Of a stretch of 64,000 nt of DNA, positions 1 through 11,335 are shown piece after piece. The DNA lies in the NCBI RefSeq assembly GCF_039403185.1, contig NZ_CP135047.1, positions 372,001 to 436,000 on the forward strand, given 5' to 3'. The position numbers and the translations under genes are program-made. Within the stretch, counting starts at the first letter, position 1, and each line of letters opens with the position of its first letter. Source of the DNA: Buchnera aphidicola (Formosaphis micheliae). Lineage in GTDB: Bacteria > Pseudomonadota > Gammaproteobacteria > Enterobacterales > Enterobacteriaceae. The notes below the pieces were generated by a model. The model saw only the letters and a list, made by a program, of their open reading frames with translations. It did not search any database and was not told the origin of the DNA.

Positions 1-54
1 ATAAATAAATATTTACTAAGTTACTACAATTAATAATTATGTATTATAAAATAA

Positions 55-1108
<1,054 letters not shown>

Positions 1109-1117
1109 TAATAAATA

Positions 1118-1144
1118 TAAAACGGGATTATTTAACCCGTTTTA
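1118..1144 (+). terminator. obgE transcription terminator hairpin
   Basis: A 9-bp perfect stem (1118-1126 with 1136-1144) containing CGGG/CCCG closes a 9-base AT loop, 10 bases after the obgE stop. The 3' arm itself ends in TTTTA; no further T-run follows. It lies between convergent obgE and rpsI and could stop transcription from either side. Confidence 0.7.
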
Positions 1145-1477
1145 CAACTGATATCATAACTCTAAATACCACTCTTCTTAAAAAAAATATATTTATCAAT
1201 TTACTATTAATTCACAACTAAAGAATCATTGAAATGTAGAATTCATTACATGTATATATTAAATAAATAAACATATATTATATAAATAATATCAAAATAA
1301 AAACATATAAAATAATGTTATAAATCATATAAAATATTATAATATATATAAAATTTATAATATATTATAATATCTCACATAATAATTATTGAACTACTAA
1401 AGATATTAATAAAATAAAGAAACCCGGTTAATCATTGTTCCGGATTCCTATAAATACTTGTAATACGCATTTTATCA
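1145..1477. other. AT-rich spacer between convergent obgE and rpsI
   Basis: No coding potential or RNA gene is seen. The only GC-containing element is an imperfect inverted repeat at about 1420-1447 (CCGG at 1424-1427 with 1440-1443), which may be a weak rpsI terminator on the minus strand. Confidence 0.5.
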
Positions 1478-1873
1478 TTATCGTTTAGAGAACTGAGTAC
1501 GTCGTCTAGATTTACGAAATCCTACTTTCTTACGTTCTACTTGACGTGAATCACGTGTAACAAAACCTAATTTTCTTAATTCTATCCTTAATGATTCATC
1601 ATATTGTATTAAAGCACGACTAATTCCATGGCGAACTGCTCCTACTTGTCCAGAAATACCTCCTCCTCTCACAGTAATATAAAAATCGAATTTATTTAAC
1701 ATATCCACTAATGTTAACGGTTGATATACTATCATACATGATGTTTTTCTAAAAAAATAATCCTCTAATTTTTTTTTATTAACTATAATACGACCAGTAC
1801 CTAATCTCATAAATACGCGTGCAGAAGATCTTTTACGACGACCCGTTCCATAACTGTATTGCATATCAGTCAT
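1478..1873 (-). CDS. rpsI: 30S ribosomal protein S9
   Basis: Ribosomal protein S9 of the small-subunit head; its basic C-terminal tail reaches the P-site tRNA. It has 131 residues against 130 in E. coli, with the conserved [12 protein letters not shown] start, the VRGGGISGQ segment and a C-terminus ending in SKR. AAGGAT lies at the right distance before the ATG. It is the second gene of an rplM-rpsI operon, 18 bases behind rplM, as in E. coli. Confidence 0.98.
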   Translation of the reverse strand: MTDMQYSYGTGRRKRSSARVFMRLGTGRIIVNKKKLEDYFFRKTSCMIVYQPLTLVDMLNKFDFYITVRGGGISGQVGAVRHGISRALIQYDESLRIELRKLGFVTRDSRQVERKKVGFRKSRRRTQFSKR

Positions 1874-1891
1874 GATTTTTTATTATCCTTT

Positions 1892-2320
1892 TTAAAAAGT
1901 TAACAAACTTGGTTTTTGTGCTATATGGTTATGCGAATCTTTAGCATAAACTTTTAATTTTTTTAACATTGTACGACCTAAAGGCCCTTTAGGTAACATA
2001 CCTTTAACAGCTAATGCAATTATACGCTGAGGACAACGATTAATCATTTCTTCAAAGGAAAAACTTTTAATTCCACCAATATATCCTGTATGATGATAAT
2101 ATATTTTATTATATCTTTTTCTTCCAGAAACTAATATTTTTTGTGCATTTAATACAATTATATAATCTCCTATATCTACATGCGGTGTATACTGTACTTT
2201 ATGTTTTCCGCGAAGATATGTAGATATTACAGTTGCTAATCTACCTAAAATCTTATCCGTTGCATCAACTACATACCACTTTCTAGTACAATTATTAGAT
2301 TTAGCTGAAAAACTTTTCAT
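1892..2320 (-). CDS. rplM: 50S ribosomal protein L13
   Basis: Ribosomal protein L13, an early-assembling 23S rRNA-binding protein. It has 142 residues, the same length as in E. coli, with the typical [15 protein letters not shown] start, the YHHTGY segment and [10 protein letters not shown]. It is the first gene of the rplM-rpsI operon on the minus strand. A perfect TATAAT lies on the minus strand at 2353-2348, about 28 bases before the ATG, but no good -35 accompanies it. Confidence 0.98.
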   Translation of the reverse strand: MKSFSAKSNNCTRKWYVVDATDKILGRLATVISTYLRGKHKVQYTPHVDIGDYIIVLNAQKILVSGRKRYNKIYYHHTGYIGGIKSFSFEEMINRCPQRIIALAVKGMLPKGPLGRTMLKKLKVYAKDSHNHIAQKPSLLTF

Positions 2321-2807
2321 AAAAAATTACCCATAACTATAAATTCTATTATACTTTATTTTTTAATAAAATTTACACAACATTTATTAAAAATAAATAC
2401 TTAACGTTAAGATAACAATAAATATATAATACATATTATATTAATGTAATCAATGAAAATATATTAAATATATATTCATTACATCAAAATATAAGAACGT
2501 TTTTATTTGACAAATTACTGATATTAACCTATTCTAGTAGTGAAATATTTTTATTATAAAAATATTTTATAAGATCATTTAATATCTTAAACTTTATTAA
2601 ATTAAATGGTGTTTAATCAAATTATATATATTATTTTATTTAAAACATTATATATAATACAAGTAATTATGAATTAAATAAAATATTTTAAAATATAAAA
2701 TAATTTTAAATTATATCACAATATTATAAACCATACATGCTTTAAACAATAAATGTTTATTATTTTAACACGTATTAATTAAATATTTTAATAGTGACTA
2801 TATAACT
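2321..2807. other. 487-bp divergent spacer rplM / pheA
   Basis: The region must hold the start signals of two divergent units. A perfect TTGACA at 2507-2512 is followed after 17 bases by TATTCT (4/6), pointing toward pheA but about 270 bases away. No leader peptide or Trp/Phe-type attenuator can be recognised before pheA. No ORF or RNA gene is seen. Confidence 0.45.
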
Positions 2808-3942
2808 ATGATTTACAATAACTATTTAACACACCTAAGAGATAAAATTAATAAAATTGATCACGATTTAATTGTGCTATTATCCAAAAGACAATCAGTA
2901 GTCAAAAAAATTGCAAAAATAAAAATTGATCAATCATTACCCATAAAAGATACAAAACGTGAACATTTTTTATTAACAGAATTAATAAAATTAGGTGAAA
3001 AATATAATATAAATAGTACCTATATAAAAAATATATTTACTACAATTATAGAATATTCAATAATTTCCCAAGAAAAAATTTTAAAAAAAAAAATAATTTA
3101 ACTCATGTTATATTTTCATTTCTTGGTCCACAAGGATCCTACTCGTATTTAGCAATGAAGAAATATTCTAAAAAATATTTTTTGAATATTATAGAAAAGA
3201 CGTGTATTAATTTTGAAAATGTTATAAAAAATGTAGAAAATAAAAAATCTAATTTAGCAATATTACCTATACATAATTTAATTACAGGATCTATTTTAGA
3301 AGTATATAATCTACTACAACATACTAAATTATCTATCATAGGAGAAATATATCTTCCTATCAATCATTGTATTATAGCGTTACCAGACACTGATGTAAAA
3401 AACATAAATACTATCTATAGCCACATCCAACCTTTAAAACAATGTAGTATATTTTTAAATAAATTTCCACACTGGAAATTAAAAAATACATCTAGTTCAT
3501 CTTATGCTATTGAAAACTTATCAAAAAAAAAAACAAAAATATCGCTGCTATAGGTAACGAATATAGTAGTAAATTGTATTCTTTAAATATATTATTTCAT
3601 AATATATCCAATATAAAAAACAATACTACTAGATTTATTATTTTACAAGATACTCCTGTTAATATTATAGAAGATACATCGAAAATAATAACACTAGCAT
3701 TTATTTGTATAAAAAAACCACAATTACTTAAAAATATACACTTATTATTTAAAAAATATTATTTAAATATAAAATATTTAACATCTCAAGATATTTCTTC
3801 TAATCCTATAAAATCAATTTGTTACATCGATATATCATATTATGTACTAATACCCTCTAGTATAAAAAATGCATTATCTGAATTACATACAATTGTTGAT
3901 CAAATAAAAATATTAGGTTGTTATACAAAAAACAATTATTAA
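2808..3942 (+). CDS. pheA: Chorismate mutase / prephenate dehydratase, broken by two poly(A) frameshifts
   Basis: Bifunctional P-protein making phenylpyruvate from chorismate for phenylalanine supply to the host. Three pieces in three frames cover the whole enzyme. The chorismate mutase domain (2808 to about 3093) keeps the expected active-site Arg, Lys, Asp, Glu and Gln positions (RDKINKID, KRQ, DTKRE). The prephenate dehydratase domain begins with FLGPQGSYS near 3119 and ends with the catalytic TRF near 3630. A C-terminal ACT domain follows. The first break is at A11 3083-3093 and the second at A11 3523-3533; one extra A at each rejoins the frames. The overall span equals about 378 codons (E. 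coli 386). The ACT motifs GALV and ESRP are replaced by PQLL and TSQD, so feedback inhibition is probably lost. It may be expressed by transcriptional slippage or be a recent pseudogene. Confidence 0.9.
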
Positions 3943-4193
3943 AATATGTTTAATTAATATAAAAATAACAAATTTTATTTTTTACTTAATTTATTACGAT
4001 AAACATCTAATTATCTTATATAATCTAAAATAAACAAGAAATAGTACATATTTTTTATTAGATAAAAAATTATAATAATTTTTTATCTATTTTAAAGATA
4101 ATTTAATATTCATACAAATTTGATATATTATGTATAGTATATAGTGAATTTAATATATAAAAAATTTTATTACTTTAAAAATAGGAAAAAATT

Positions 4194-5549
4194 ATGTTTG
4201 AAACACTTACTAAACATATGTCAAAAATATTAGACAAAATATCCAATCAAGGTAGATTAACTGAACAAAATATACAAACTACATTAAGAGAAATACGAAT
4301 AGCTTTATTAGAAGCTGATGTTGCTATATCTGTTATACAAAAAATTATGAGCTGTATTAAAGAAAAATCTTTAGGCAATAAAATCAATACTAGTCTTTCA
4401 CCAGGACAAACATTTATTAAAATTGTCAAAAATGAACTAATTAATTTAATGGGTAAAAAAAATGATAAATTAAACTTAAATGACATACCTCCTGTTATTA
4501 TATTATTTATAGGAATACAAGGAGTAGGTAAAACTACTAATTTAGTTAAAATTGGAAAATGGATTCAAGAAAAAAATAAAAAAAAAATACTTACTGTATC
4601 TACAGATATTTATCGATCTGCTGCTATTAAACAATTAGAAATATTATCTACTCAAGCAAATATTGATTTTTTTCTTTCACATTGTAATCAAAAACCAATT
4701 GATATAGTAGTAAAAGCATTAGAATATGCTAAATTAAAACTATATGATATTTTACTTATTGATACAGCTGGTAGATTACATGTTGATCAAAAAATGATGA
4801 ATGAAATCAAAATCATACATAATACAATAAAACCGACAGAAACTTTATTTGTACTTGACTCTATGACTGGACAAGATAGTATTAATATAGTATCACAATT
4901 TAATCAATCTATACCAATTACAGGAATAATATTAACTAAAGTAGATAGTGATGCCAGAGGTGGAGTAGCCTTATCTGCACGTTATATTACTGAAAAACCA
5001 ATAAAATTTATAAGTACAGGAGAAAAAATAGAAGCTTTAGAACCTTTTCATCCAGAAAGAATTGCATCACGAATTCTAGGAATGGGTGATATATTATCAC
5101 TTATAGAAAACTTAGAAAATCATATTGAAAAAGATAAATCTAAAAAATTAAATGATGAATTTAACAATAAATTTAATCTAGATGATTTTTTAAAACAAAT
5201 TAAACAAATGAAAAAAATAGGAGGAATTTCCAATTTAGTTAATAAATTACCACAATATAAAAGTAATGATAATATCAGTTTACATGATCATATAAATGAC
5301 CAATTATTAAATAAATTTATAGCTATAATAAACTCAATGACTAAAAAAGAAAGACAAAACCCGGAAATAATTAAAGGATCACACAAAAGACGTATTTCTT
5401 TAGGTTCTGGAATAAATATACAAGATATTAACAAATTACTAAAACAATTTAACTATTTAAAAAAAATAATGAAAAAAATTAAACCAAATAATATGAGTAA
5501 AATGCTTAAAAATATAAAAAATATAAATTTTAAGAATTTATTTAATTAA
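4194..5549 (+). CDS. ffh: Signal recognition particle protein Ffh
   Basis: SRP54-type GTPase that binds 4.5S RNA and hydrophobic signal sequences and delivers ribosomes to FtsY. It has 451 residues (E. coli 453). The N domain is followed by the G domain, with GIQGVGKTT near 107, DTAGR near 190 and TKVD near 248. The C-terminal M domain has the RNA-binding segment RRISLGSGINIQDINKLLKQF near residue 400. The methionine bristles of the E. coli M domain are largely replaced by Ile, Leu or Lys. AGGA precedes the ATG by about 8 bases. The gene stands alone ahead of the rpsP operon, as in enterobacteria. Confidence 0.97.
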   Translation: MFETLTKHMSKILDKISNQGRLTEQNIQTTLREIRIALLEADVAISVIQKIMSCIKEKSLGNKINTSLSPGQTFIKIVKNELINLMGKKNDKLNLNDIPPVIILFIGIQGVGKTTNLVKIGKWIQEKNKKKILTVSTDIYRSAAIKQLEILSTQANIDFFLSHCNQKPIDIVVKALEYAKLKLYDILLIDTAGRLHVDQKMMNEIKIIHNTIKPTETLFVLDSMTGQDSINIVSQFNQSIPITGIILTKVDSDARGGVALSARYITEKPIKFISTGEKIEALEPFHPERIASRILGMGDILSLIENLENHIEKDKSKKLNDEFNNKFNLDDFLKQIKQMKKIGGISNLVNKLPQYKSNDNISLHDHINDQLLNKFIAIINSMTKKERQNPEIIKGSHKRRISLGSGINIQDINKLLKQFNYLKKIMKKIKPNNMSKMLKNIKNINFKNLFN

Positions 5550-5651
5550 ATTTACAATCATTTCTCATATACATATAAAATATAACGTAAAACATATTAG
5601 TTAATATTATTATATATAACCATACAAAAATAAATATTTTAAGGATATTTT

Positions 5652-5912
5652 ATGTTAAAAATAAGATTAGCTCGTCATGGTTCAAAAAAACGTCCATTTT
5701 ATCAAATTATTGTTACTGATAGTCGCTTTCCAAGAAATGGACGATTCCTTGAACGCATTGGATACTTTAATCCAATTTATTCTTCTATAACATCACAAAA
5801 TATATATATGAATAATGATAGAATAAATTATTGGATTCAAAAAGGTGCTATTATGTCTCAACGTACATATACTTTGATAAAAAAATACAAAAAAATAAAT
5901 ATTAGTAAATGA
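5652..5912 (+). CDS. rpsP: 30S ribosomal protein S16
   Basis: Small-subunit assembly protein S16. It has 86 residues (E. coli 82), with the conserved start MLKIRLARHGSKKRPFYQI and NDRINYWIQKGA. A good AAGGA ribosome site precedes it. It is the first gene of the rpsP-rimM-trmD-rplS operon, and its stop overlaps the rimM start by 4 bases (ATGA), implying translational coupling. Confidence 0.98.
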   Translation: MLKIRLARHGSKKRPFYQIIVTDSRFPRNGRFLERIGYFNPIYSSITSQNIYMNNDRINYWIQKGAIMSQRTYTLIKKYKKINISK

Positions 5913-6445
5913 CAATAACATATATAAATAAACCAATATATCCTTGTATTATTGGTAAACTCGGAGCAACATATGGAATATTAGGATGGATAAAATTGTT
6001 TTCTTTTACATCACAGAAAAATAATATACTAAAATATAGTCCATTGCTAATCAATTACAATTATAAATGGATAACTTTAAATATAGAGAATAAAAAATAT
6101 CATAAAAATTTTATATTAATCAAAATAAAAAATATAGATGATCAAAATCAAGCAAAAAAATTAACAAATTCTTACATCGTTATAGAAAAAAATATGTTAC
6201 CCAAATTAAAAAGTAATGAATACTACTGGAATGATATTATTAATTGTAATGTTATATCAATTAACAATGATTACATAGGAAAAGTAATTAAAATTATACA
6301 AACCGGTTCTAATGATATTCTAATCATTAAACAAAAAAAAACAAAAAAAGAAATACTAATTCCGTTTCTATATCAATCAGTGATAAAAAAAATTGATATT
6401 ATCCATCAATTGATAATAGTTAACTGGAACAACATCTATAAATAA
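5909..6445 (+). CDS. rimM: 16S rRNA processing protein RimM
   Basis: RimM helps mature the 30S head and binds S19. It has 178 residues (E. coli 182). The N-terminal barrel carries IIGKLGATYGILGWIKLFSFT, and the C-terminal PRC-barrel region has YYWNDIINCNV and the conserved LIPFL motif. It starts inside the rpsP stop codon region (ATGA overlap) and has no ribosome site of its own. It is the second gene of a conserved operon. Confidence 0.95.
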   Translation: MTITYINKPIYPCIIGKLGATYGILGWIKLFSFTSQKNNILKYSPLLINYNYKWITLNIENKKYHKNFILIKIKNIDDQNQAKKLTNSYIVIEKNMLPKLKSNEYYWNDIINCNVISINNDYIGKVIKIIQTGSNDILIIKQKKTKKEILIPFLYQSVIKKIDIIHQLIIVNWNNIYK

Positions 6446-6477
6446 AAAATATTTTACAACATTCCTTATAAAATAAT

Positions 6478-7242
6478 ATGGTTTATTTTAATATAATTAG
6501 CATTTTTCCAGAAATATTTTCTGCCATTAAAAATCAAGGTATTATCAGTAAAGCTATTAAAAAAGGTATTATTCATTTAAACATATTTAATCCACGAGAT
6601 TATACGCATGACAAGTATCGAACTATAGATGATCGTCCATATGGTGGAGGTTCCGGAATGTTAATGAAATTTGAACCTTTACTTAATGCAATTAAACAAG
6701 CAAAAAAAATAAAAAATAAAGTAACAAAAATAATATATCTTTCTCCAAAAGGAAAACCTCTTAACCAAAAAAATATTATTAAGTTAGCTAAAATAAATAA
6801 TTTTATTATAGTATGCGGGAGATATAAAGGAATAGACGACAGATTAATTTCCCACCAAATCGACGAAGAATGGTCAATAGGTGACTATGTTGTTACTGGA
6901 GGAGAATTGCCAGCGATGATATTTATTGATGCTTTATCTAGATTAATTCCAGGTGTCATAGGAAATCAAGAATCAATAGAAGAAGATTCTTTTTATAATG
7001 GATTACTTGACGCTCCTCAATTTACCAGACCTAAAAACGTTTTAGGTATGTCTGTACCAAAAATATTACTATCAGGGCATCATGAAAAAATAAAACAATG
7101 GAAAATAAAGAAATCTCTAGGAATAACTTGGTTAAAAAGACCAGATTTATTAAATAAATTAACTTTAACTAAAAAACAAACAATGTTATTAACTGAATTC
7201 AAGCAAGAATGGTTTAAAACCATAAAAAATAAATTTATTTAA
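6478..7242 (+). CDS. trmD: tRNA (guanine37-N1)-methyltransferase TrmD
   Basis: SAM-dependent SPOUT-class methyltransferase that makes m1G37 in tRNAs reading CNN and some other codons, preventing +1 frameshifting. It has 254 residues (E. coli 255). DDRPYGGGSGM near 50, the knotted SAM site CGRYKGIDDRLI with IGDYVVTGGELPA near 113-146, and LDAPQFTRP are all present. It is the third gene of the rpsP operon, 32 bases after rimM and 15 before rplS. Confidence 0.97.
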   Translation: MVYFNIISIFPEIFSAIKNQGIISKAIKKGIIHLNIFNPRDYTHDKYRTIDDRPYGGGSGMLMKFEPLLNAIKQAKKIKNKVTKIIYLSPKGKPLNQKNIIKLAKINNFIIVCGRYKGIDDRLISHQIDEEWSIGDYVVTGGELPAMIFIDALSRLIPGVIGNQESIEEDSFYNGLLDAPQFTRPKNVLGMSVPKILLSGHHEKIKQWKIKKSLGITWLKRPDLLNKLTLTKKQTMLLTEFKQEWFKTIKNKFI

Positions 7243-7257
7243 AGGATTCAAAAAATA

Positions 7258-7617
7258 ATGAATATTATTCAAAAATTTGAACAAAATAACCTTAAACAAG
7301 ACATACCTCAATTTAAGTCTGGAGACACTTTAGAAGTACAAGTGTGGGTATTAGAAGGTGCAAAAAAAAGAATTCAATCTTATGAAGGTGTAGTAATTGC
7401 AGTACGTAACCGTGGTTTACATTCGTCTTTTACTTTAAGAAAAATTGCTCATGGTGAAGGAGTGGAAAGAGTATTTCAAATACATTCTCCTATTATTTCT
7501 AAAATTCTAGTAAAAAGAAATGGTTCAGTAAGACAAGCTAAACTCTATTACTTAAGGACAAGAAAAGGAAAAGCAGCTCGAATTAAAGAAAAAATAAATA
7601 TAATAAATAAAAAATAA
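7258..7617 (+). CDS. rplS: 50S ribosomal protein L19
   Basis: Ribosomal protein L19, located at the 30S-50S interface. It has 119 residues (E. coli 115), with the conserved [18 protein letters not shown] and [13 protein letters not shown] segments. A strong AAAGGA site lies before the ATG. It is the last gene of the rpsP-rimM-trmD-rplS operon; a perfect hairpin follows at 7649-7683. Confidence 0.98.
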   Translation: MNIIQKFEQNNLKQDIPQFKSGDTLEVQVWVLEGAKKRIQSYEGVVIAVRNRGLHSSFTLRKIAHGEGVERVFQIHSPIISKILVKRNGSVRQAKLYYLRTRKGKAARIKEKINIINKK

Positions 7618-7648
7618 CATACTAATAATGCATCATAAAAAATTATCC

Positions 7649-7683
7649 ATGCAGTCATATATTATTAATATTTTTGACTGCAT
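7649..7683. terminator. Bidirectional terminator-like hairpin, rplS / tldD
   Basis: A 9-bp perfect stem (ATGCAGTCA at 7649-7657 with its complement at 7675-7683) has a 17-base AT loop. It lies between convergent rplS and tldD. No U-tract follows the stem on the plus strand, so termination would be factor-dependent or weak. Confidence 0.55.
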
Positions 7684-7717
7684 ATTAATGTAATTAATAC
7701 TATTATAATATAAATTA

Positions 7718-9166
7718 TTAAACCATTCCACCTACCGTTAAATGATTTATTTTTATAGTTGGCTGTCCCACACCAACAGGCACGCTTTGCCCATCTTTTA
7801 CACAAATACCAACACCTTCATCCATATATAAATCGTCTCCCACCATTGAAATATCATTCATACTCTCTAATCCAGATCCAATGAGCATTACCTTAGTAAT
7901 TGGTTTAGTAATTTTACCCCTTTCTATTAAATATGCCTCAGAAGTAGAAAAAACAAATTTACCAGAAGTAATATCAACCTGCCCTCCTTTAAAATTAACT
8001 GCAAATATACCATATTTTACACTACTAATAATATCCATAGGTTTAGATACACCAGATAACATGTAAGTATTTGTCATACGTGGCATAGGTAAATAAGCGT
8101 AAGATTCTCTTCTACCATTACCAGTAAGTTTTGCATCCATCAAATTAGCGTGAAACTTATCTTGCATATAATTTTTTAAAATTCCTTCTTTAATTAATAC
8201 ATTGTATTTACTTGGAACTCCTTCATCATCTATATTTAATGAACCTCTTCTATGTTGCATTGTGCCATCATCAACAATTGTACATAATCGTGATGTGACT
8301 TTTTGTCCTATTTTTTTAGAAAAAACAGATGTTTCTCTATAATTAAAATCACTCTCTAACCCATGACCTACAGCTTCATGTAATAATACACCTGGCCATC
8401 CAGCACCTAAAACTACTGGAAAACTACCTGAAGGAGCACAATCAGCAAATAAATTTAATAATGCTATTCTTACCGCTTCTCTAACTAAATATTCAATATA
8501 TGTACTTCCAGATAAATGATTCATTAAAAAATAACCGTAATCTTTTCGAATCCCTCCTCCACTTTGACCAGATTCACGTTTGCCTTTATCTTCAACTACT
8601 ACTGTTATAGAAAGATGTACTAATGGTCGAATATCTGCAGCTAATGTACTATCTGTAGCTACAATCAATACTTGTTCATATTTTCCACTTAAAGTTGCAT
8701 TTACTTTTATAACTCGTTTATCTATTTTTCTAGCTAAAATATTTATATTATTTAAAATTTCTATTTTTTCTTGATACGAAAAACTATTTAAAGGATTTAT
8801 ATATTCATACAAAATTTTATAATCTACTTTAGATAATTCTTTTATTGTTTTATTAGATTTGTTATTAAATATTTTTTTTACTGAATTAACACTATTTTGT
8901 AAAGCATTTAATGTAATGCTATTGGTATAAGCAAAACTAGTAGTAAATTTATTAATTCCACGAACTCCAATTCCTTGGTCAAAACTATATATACCTTCTT
9001 TTACAATATTATCTTCCAAAACCCAAGATTCTTTAAAGATAGATTGGAAATATAAATCAGAATAATCAAAATTTTTTTCTGATAAATCACTTAATACTAA
9101 AAATATATCATTTATGCTGATTTTATTAGTATCTAATAATTGTTCCTTTACTAAATTGAATATCAT
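7718..9166 (-). CDS. tldD: Metalloprotease TldD
   Basis: Subunit of the TldD/TldE (PmbA) zinc protease, which degrades unfolded peptides and matures some modified peptides. Family features are the start [27 protein letters not shown], and the zinc motif HEAVGHG (HExxxH) in the middle of the protein, followed by ESDFNYR. The ATG at 9166 was chosen because it aligns with the E. coli N-terminus, gives 482 residues (E. coli 481) and has AGAG upstream; an in-frame ATG at 9190 would add 8 unmatched residues. Its partner PmbA is not in this window. It is convergent with rplS. Confidence 0.95.
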   Translation of the reverse strand: MIFNLVKEQLLDTNKISINDIFLVLSDLSEKNFDYSDLYFQSIFKESWVLEDNIVKEGIYSFDQGIGVRGINKFTTSFAYTNSITLNALQNSVNSVKKIFNNKSNKTIKELSKVDYKILYEYINPLNSFSYQEKIEILNNINILARKIDKRVIKVNATLSGKYEQVLIVATDSTLAADIRPLVHLSITVVVEDKGKRESGQSGGGIRKDYGYFLMNHLSGSTYIEYLVREAVRIALLNLFADCAPSGSFPVVLGAGWPGVLLHEAVGHGLESDFNYRETSVFSKKIGQKVTSRLCTIVDDGTMQHRRGSLNIDDEGVPSKYNVLIKEGILKNYMQDKFHANLMDAKLTGNGRRESYAYLPMPRMTNTYMLSGVSKPMDIISSVKYGIFAVNFKGGQVDITSGKFVFSTSEAYLIERGKITKPITKVMLIGSGLESMNDISMVGDDLYMDEGVGICVKDGQSVPVGVGQPTIKINHLTVGGMV

Positions 9167-9507
9167 TATTTTTCTCTTGTAACAATGCATTAATATTGAT
9201 AAAAAACATAATATATATATATTATGAAATAATTATGAAATATTTCATAGTATCGAATACTAAAAAATAGTTTATTGATATATTATTTAATGTTAATACT
9301 ACATTAATTAAATTAGATAAAAAACTTCATAAAAATATAATAATAATAATTATATATTTATTTTATTAAAATTTTTATATGTACTCAATATATTTTTGAT
9401 AAAAAAATATTTCATTTGTTTACATTTTATTATTTTTAATTTTAGTATATCACTAAAATAATTTTATAACTTTAAAAAATATAAAAATTTTTAATAAAGG
9501 AAAAAAT
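9167..9507. other. Divergent spacer tldD / aroQ
   Basis: About 340 bases, very AT-rich, with no ORF, RNA gene or convincing promoter hexamer pair. It must contain the start signals for both tldD (minus) and aroQ (plus). Confidence 0.4.
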
Positions 9508-9969
9508 ATGAATAACAAAAAAAATATTTTACTAATTAACGGACCTAACATTAATCTTTTAGGTTCCAGAGAAACTAAAATATATGGTCATTATACGTTA
9601 AATCAATTATTGGACGAATTAAACAAAATAGCTACAAAATATAATGTAAAACTGCATCACATACAATCAAATGCTGAACATATATTAATTGAACATATCC
9701 ATCAAGCTAAAAAAAATATTGATTATATTATAATTAATCCAGCTTCGTTCACACATACTAGTATAGCTTTAAGAGATGCTCTTTTAGCTGTAAATATTCC
9801 TTTCATAGAAATACATATTTCTAATATCTATTCAAGAGAACAATTTAGATCTAATTCATGGTTTTCTGATATTGCAGACGGTGTTATTTCTGGTTTTGGA
9901 ATAGATGGATACGTTTGGTCATTAAAAAGTGCTATAAAATACGTTCAATCTACTAATTCACTTAAATAA
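9508..9969 (+). CDS. aroQ: Type II 3-dehydroquinate dehydratase
   Basis: Third step of the shikimate pathway (3-dehydroquinate to 3-dehydroshikimate), feeding phenylalanine, tyrosine and tryptophan synthesis. The fold is type [17 protein letters not shown] at 5-19, the active-site Tyr in IYGHYTL, the substrate loop NPASFTHTS near 82, and EIHISN near 106 with the catalytic His. It has 153 residues (family about 150). AAAGGA precedes the ATG. This is the class used by Buchnera in place of the E. coli type I enzyme AroD. It belongs to the same pathway as pheA in this window. Confidence 0.97.
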   Translation: MNNKKNILLINGPNINLLGSRETKIYGHYTLNQLLDELNKIATKYNVKLHHIQSNAEHILIEHIHQAKKNIDYIIINPASFTHTSIALRDALLAVNIPFIEIHISNIYSREQFRSNSWFSDIADGVISGFGIDGYVWSLKSAIKYVQSTNSLK

Positions 9970-10060
9970 TAAATACATAAATACTTATCAAAATATTTTA
10001 TATTATTAATATCATCACATATTTAATATATTAACATTTAGTATATAACTCAATTATTTA

Positions 10061-10101
10061 TTGTTTTACAATTTCTCTTCTATTAAGGCATTGTAAAACA
10101 A
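10061..10101. terminator. Bidirectional terminator hairpin, aroQ / rluD
   Basis: A 12-bp perfect stem (TTGTTTTACAAT at 10061-10072 with 10090-10101) and a 17-base loop lie between convergent aroQ and rluD. The arms contain TTTT or AAAA, giving a partial U-stretch on either strand. The loop length equals that of the hairpin at 7649-7683. Confidence 0.65.
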
Positions 10102-10179
10102 TATTAATATATATATTTTAATTTACTTAAAATATTTAATGATATAATTATTTTAATTTAATACATTTAATAATATTAA

Positions 10180-11122
10180 TTATCCTTGTCTTAATACATC
10201 TATTAAATGAAGCATATCTTTTGGTAATTGAATTGCAATCGTCATTAACTGATTAGATTTAGGATGCATAAAAATTAATTTACACGCATGTAATGCTTGT
10301 CTGGAAAAACTTTTTAAAGTTTTAATTCCTAATGTTGACATACCTTTAGGTAAATTAAATGAATTTTTATATACAGGATCACCCAATATAGGATGTTTTA
10401 TATGTAAAAAATGCACTCGAATTTGATGAGTTCGTCCAGTTTCTATTGTTATACGTAAATGAGTATGATATTGGAAACGTTCAATAATTCTATAATGAGT
10501 TTTAGCATATCTACCATTAGCATTAACAAACATTTTAGTTCTATTTTTAAAATGACGTAAAATTGGCGCTTCTATAATACCACCTGTGATAATGTTACCA
10601 ATAACTATAGCTTCATATTCACGAACAATAGATCTAATCTTTAAAGCATGTTTTAACTTATTATAAGAAAATATATTCTTTGCAATTAACATTAATCCCG
10701 TGGTATTTTTATCTAATCTATGAATAATACCTGCCCGTGGTATATTAAAAAATAAATTATTTTTATATAATAAAGCATTTAAAATAGTATTATCTACATT
10801 TCCAGCTCCTGGATGTACAACAACATTTTTTTGTTTATTAATTACTAAAATATCATCATCTTCATATACAATATTTAACAAAATATTTTTAGCAAACACT
10901 TCTGCTTCATCTGTAACAATATATATTGTTACAACATCTCCCTGTAACACCTTAAAATTAGGTTGTTGTACAATATCCCCATTAACAGAAACATACCCAT
11001 TTAATATCATTTTTTTTAACATAGTTCTTGAATATTCATAAAACATAACTGATAACGTTTTATCTAAACGCTTATTTTCTACTGATAATAAAGGAATAAT
11101 AGCTGAAATTTTTTTTTTCCAT
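10180..11122 (-). CDS. rluD: 23S rRNA pseudouridine synthase RluD, start separated by a poly(A) frameshift
   Basis: Makes pseudouridines 1911, 1915 and 1917 in helix 69 of 23S rRNA. The catalytic domain has the RluA-family motif HRLDKNTTGLM with the catalytic Asp, then RTHQIRVH and GDPVY. The uninterrupted frame opens with an ATG at 11046, which lacks a ribosome site and cuts off the S4 domain start. About 76 bases upstream an ATG at 11122, preceded by AAGG at good distance, is followed by G and A10 (plus strand T10, 11109-11118). Read with one A fewer, it encodes SAIIPLLSVENKRLDKTLSV, matching the E. coli N-terminus and joining the ORF exactly. Unslipped, translation from 11122 ends after about 16 codons. 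The full product would be about 314 residues (E. coli 326). Confidence 0.88.
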
Positions 11123-11335
11123 AATAATTACCTTATTAATAAACATTGATAAAAATCTAATAAAAAAATTTTATTAATATAATATAATGTTAAAACAATC
11201 TATTATTATTAAACAACAAAATTTTTTTAAAAAATATAATAAATATTATTGATTAATGATTTTTTATATCAAATATTATAGACAGCAATTATTACTAACA
11301 TAATAAAATATGTTTAAATTAAAACGGACATAAAA

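Noticed and set aside
1420-1447. Inverted repeat CCGG/CCGG as the rpsI terminator
   Set aside because: Only four perfect pairs with a bulge beyond; too weak to list as a terminator.
2507-2535. TTGACA-17-TATTCT as the pheA promoter
   Set aside because: The -10 is poor and the site is about 270 bases from the start codon; noted only in the spacer entry.
3155-3553. Dehydratase part of pheA as a separate gene starting at ATG 3155
   Set aside because: The conserved FLGPQGSYS motif lies before that ATG, so the ATG is internal to the domain.
7881-8774. Plus-strand ORFs inside tldD and similar antisense ORFs elsewhere
   Set aside because: They lie opposite conserved genes, have no family resemblance and no ribosome sites; shadows of the real genes.
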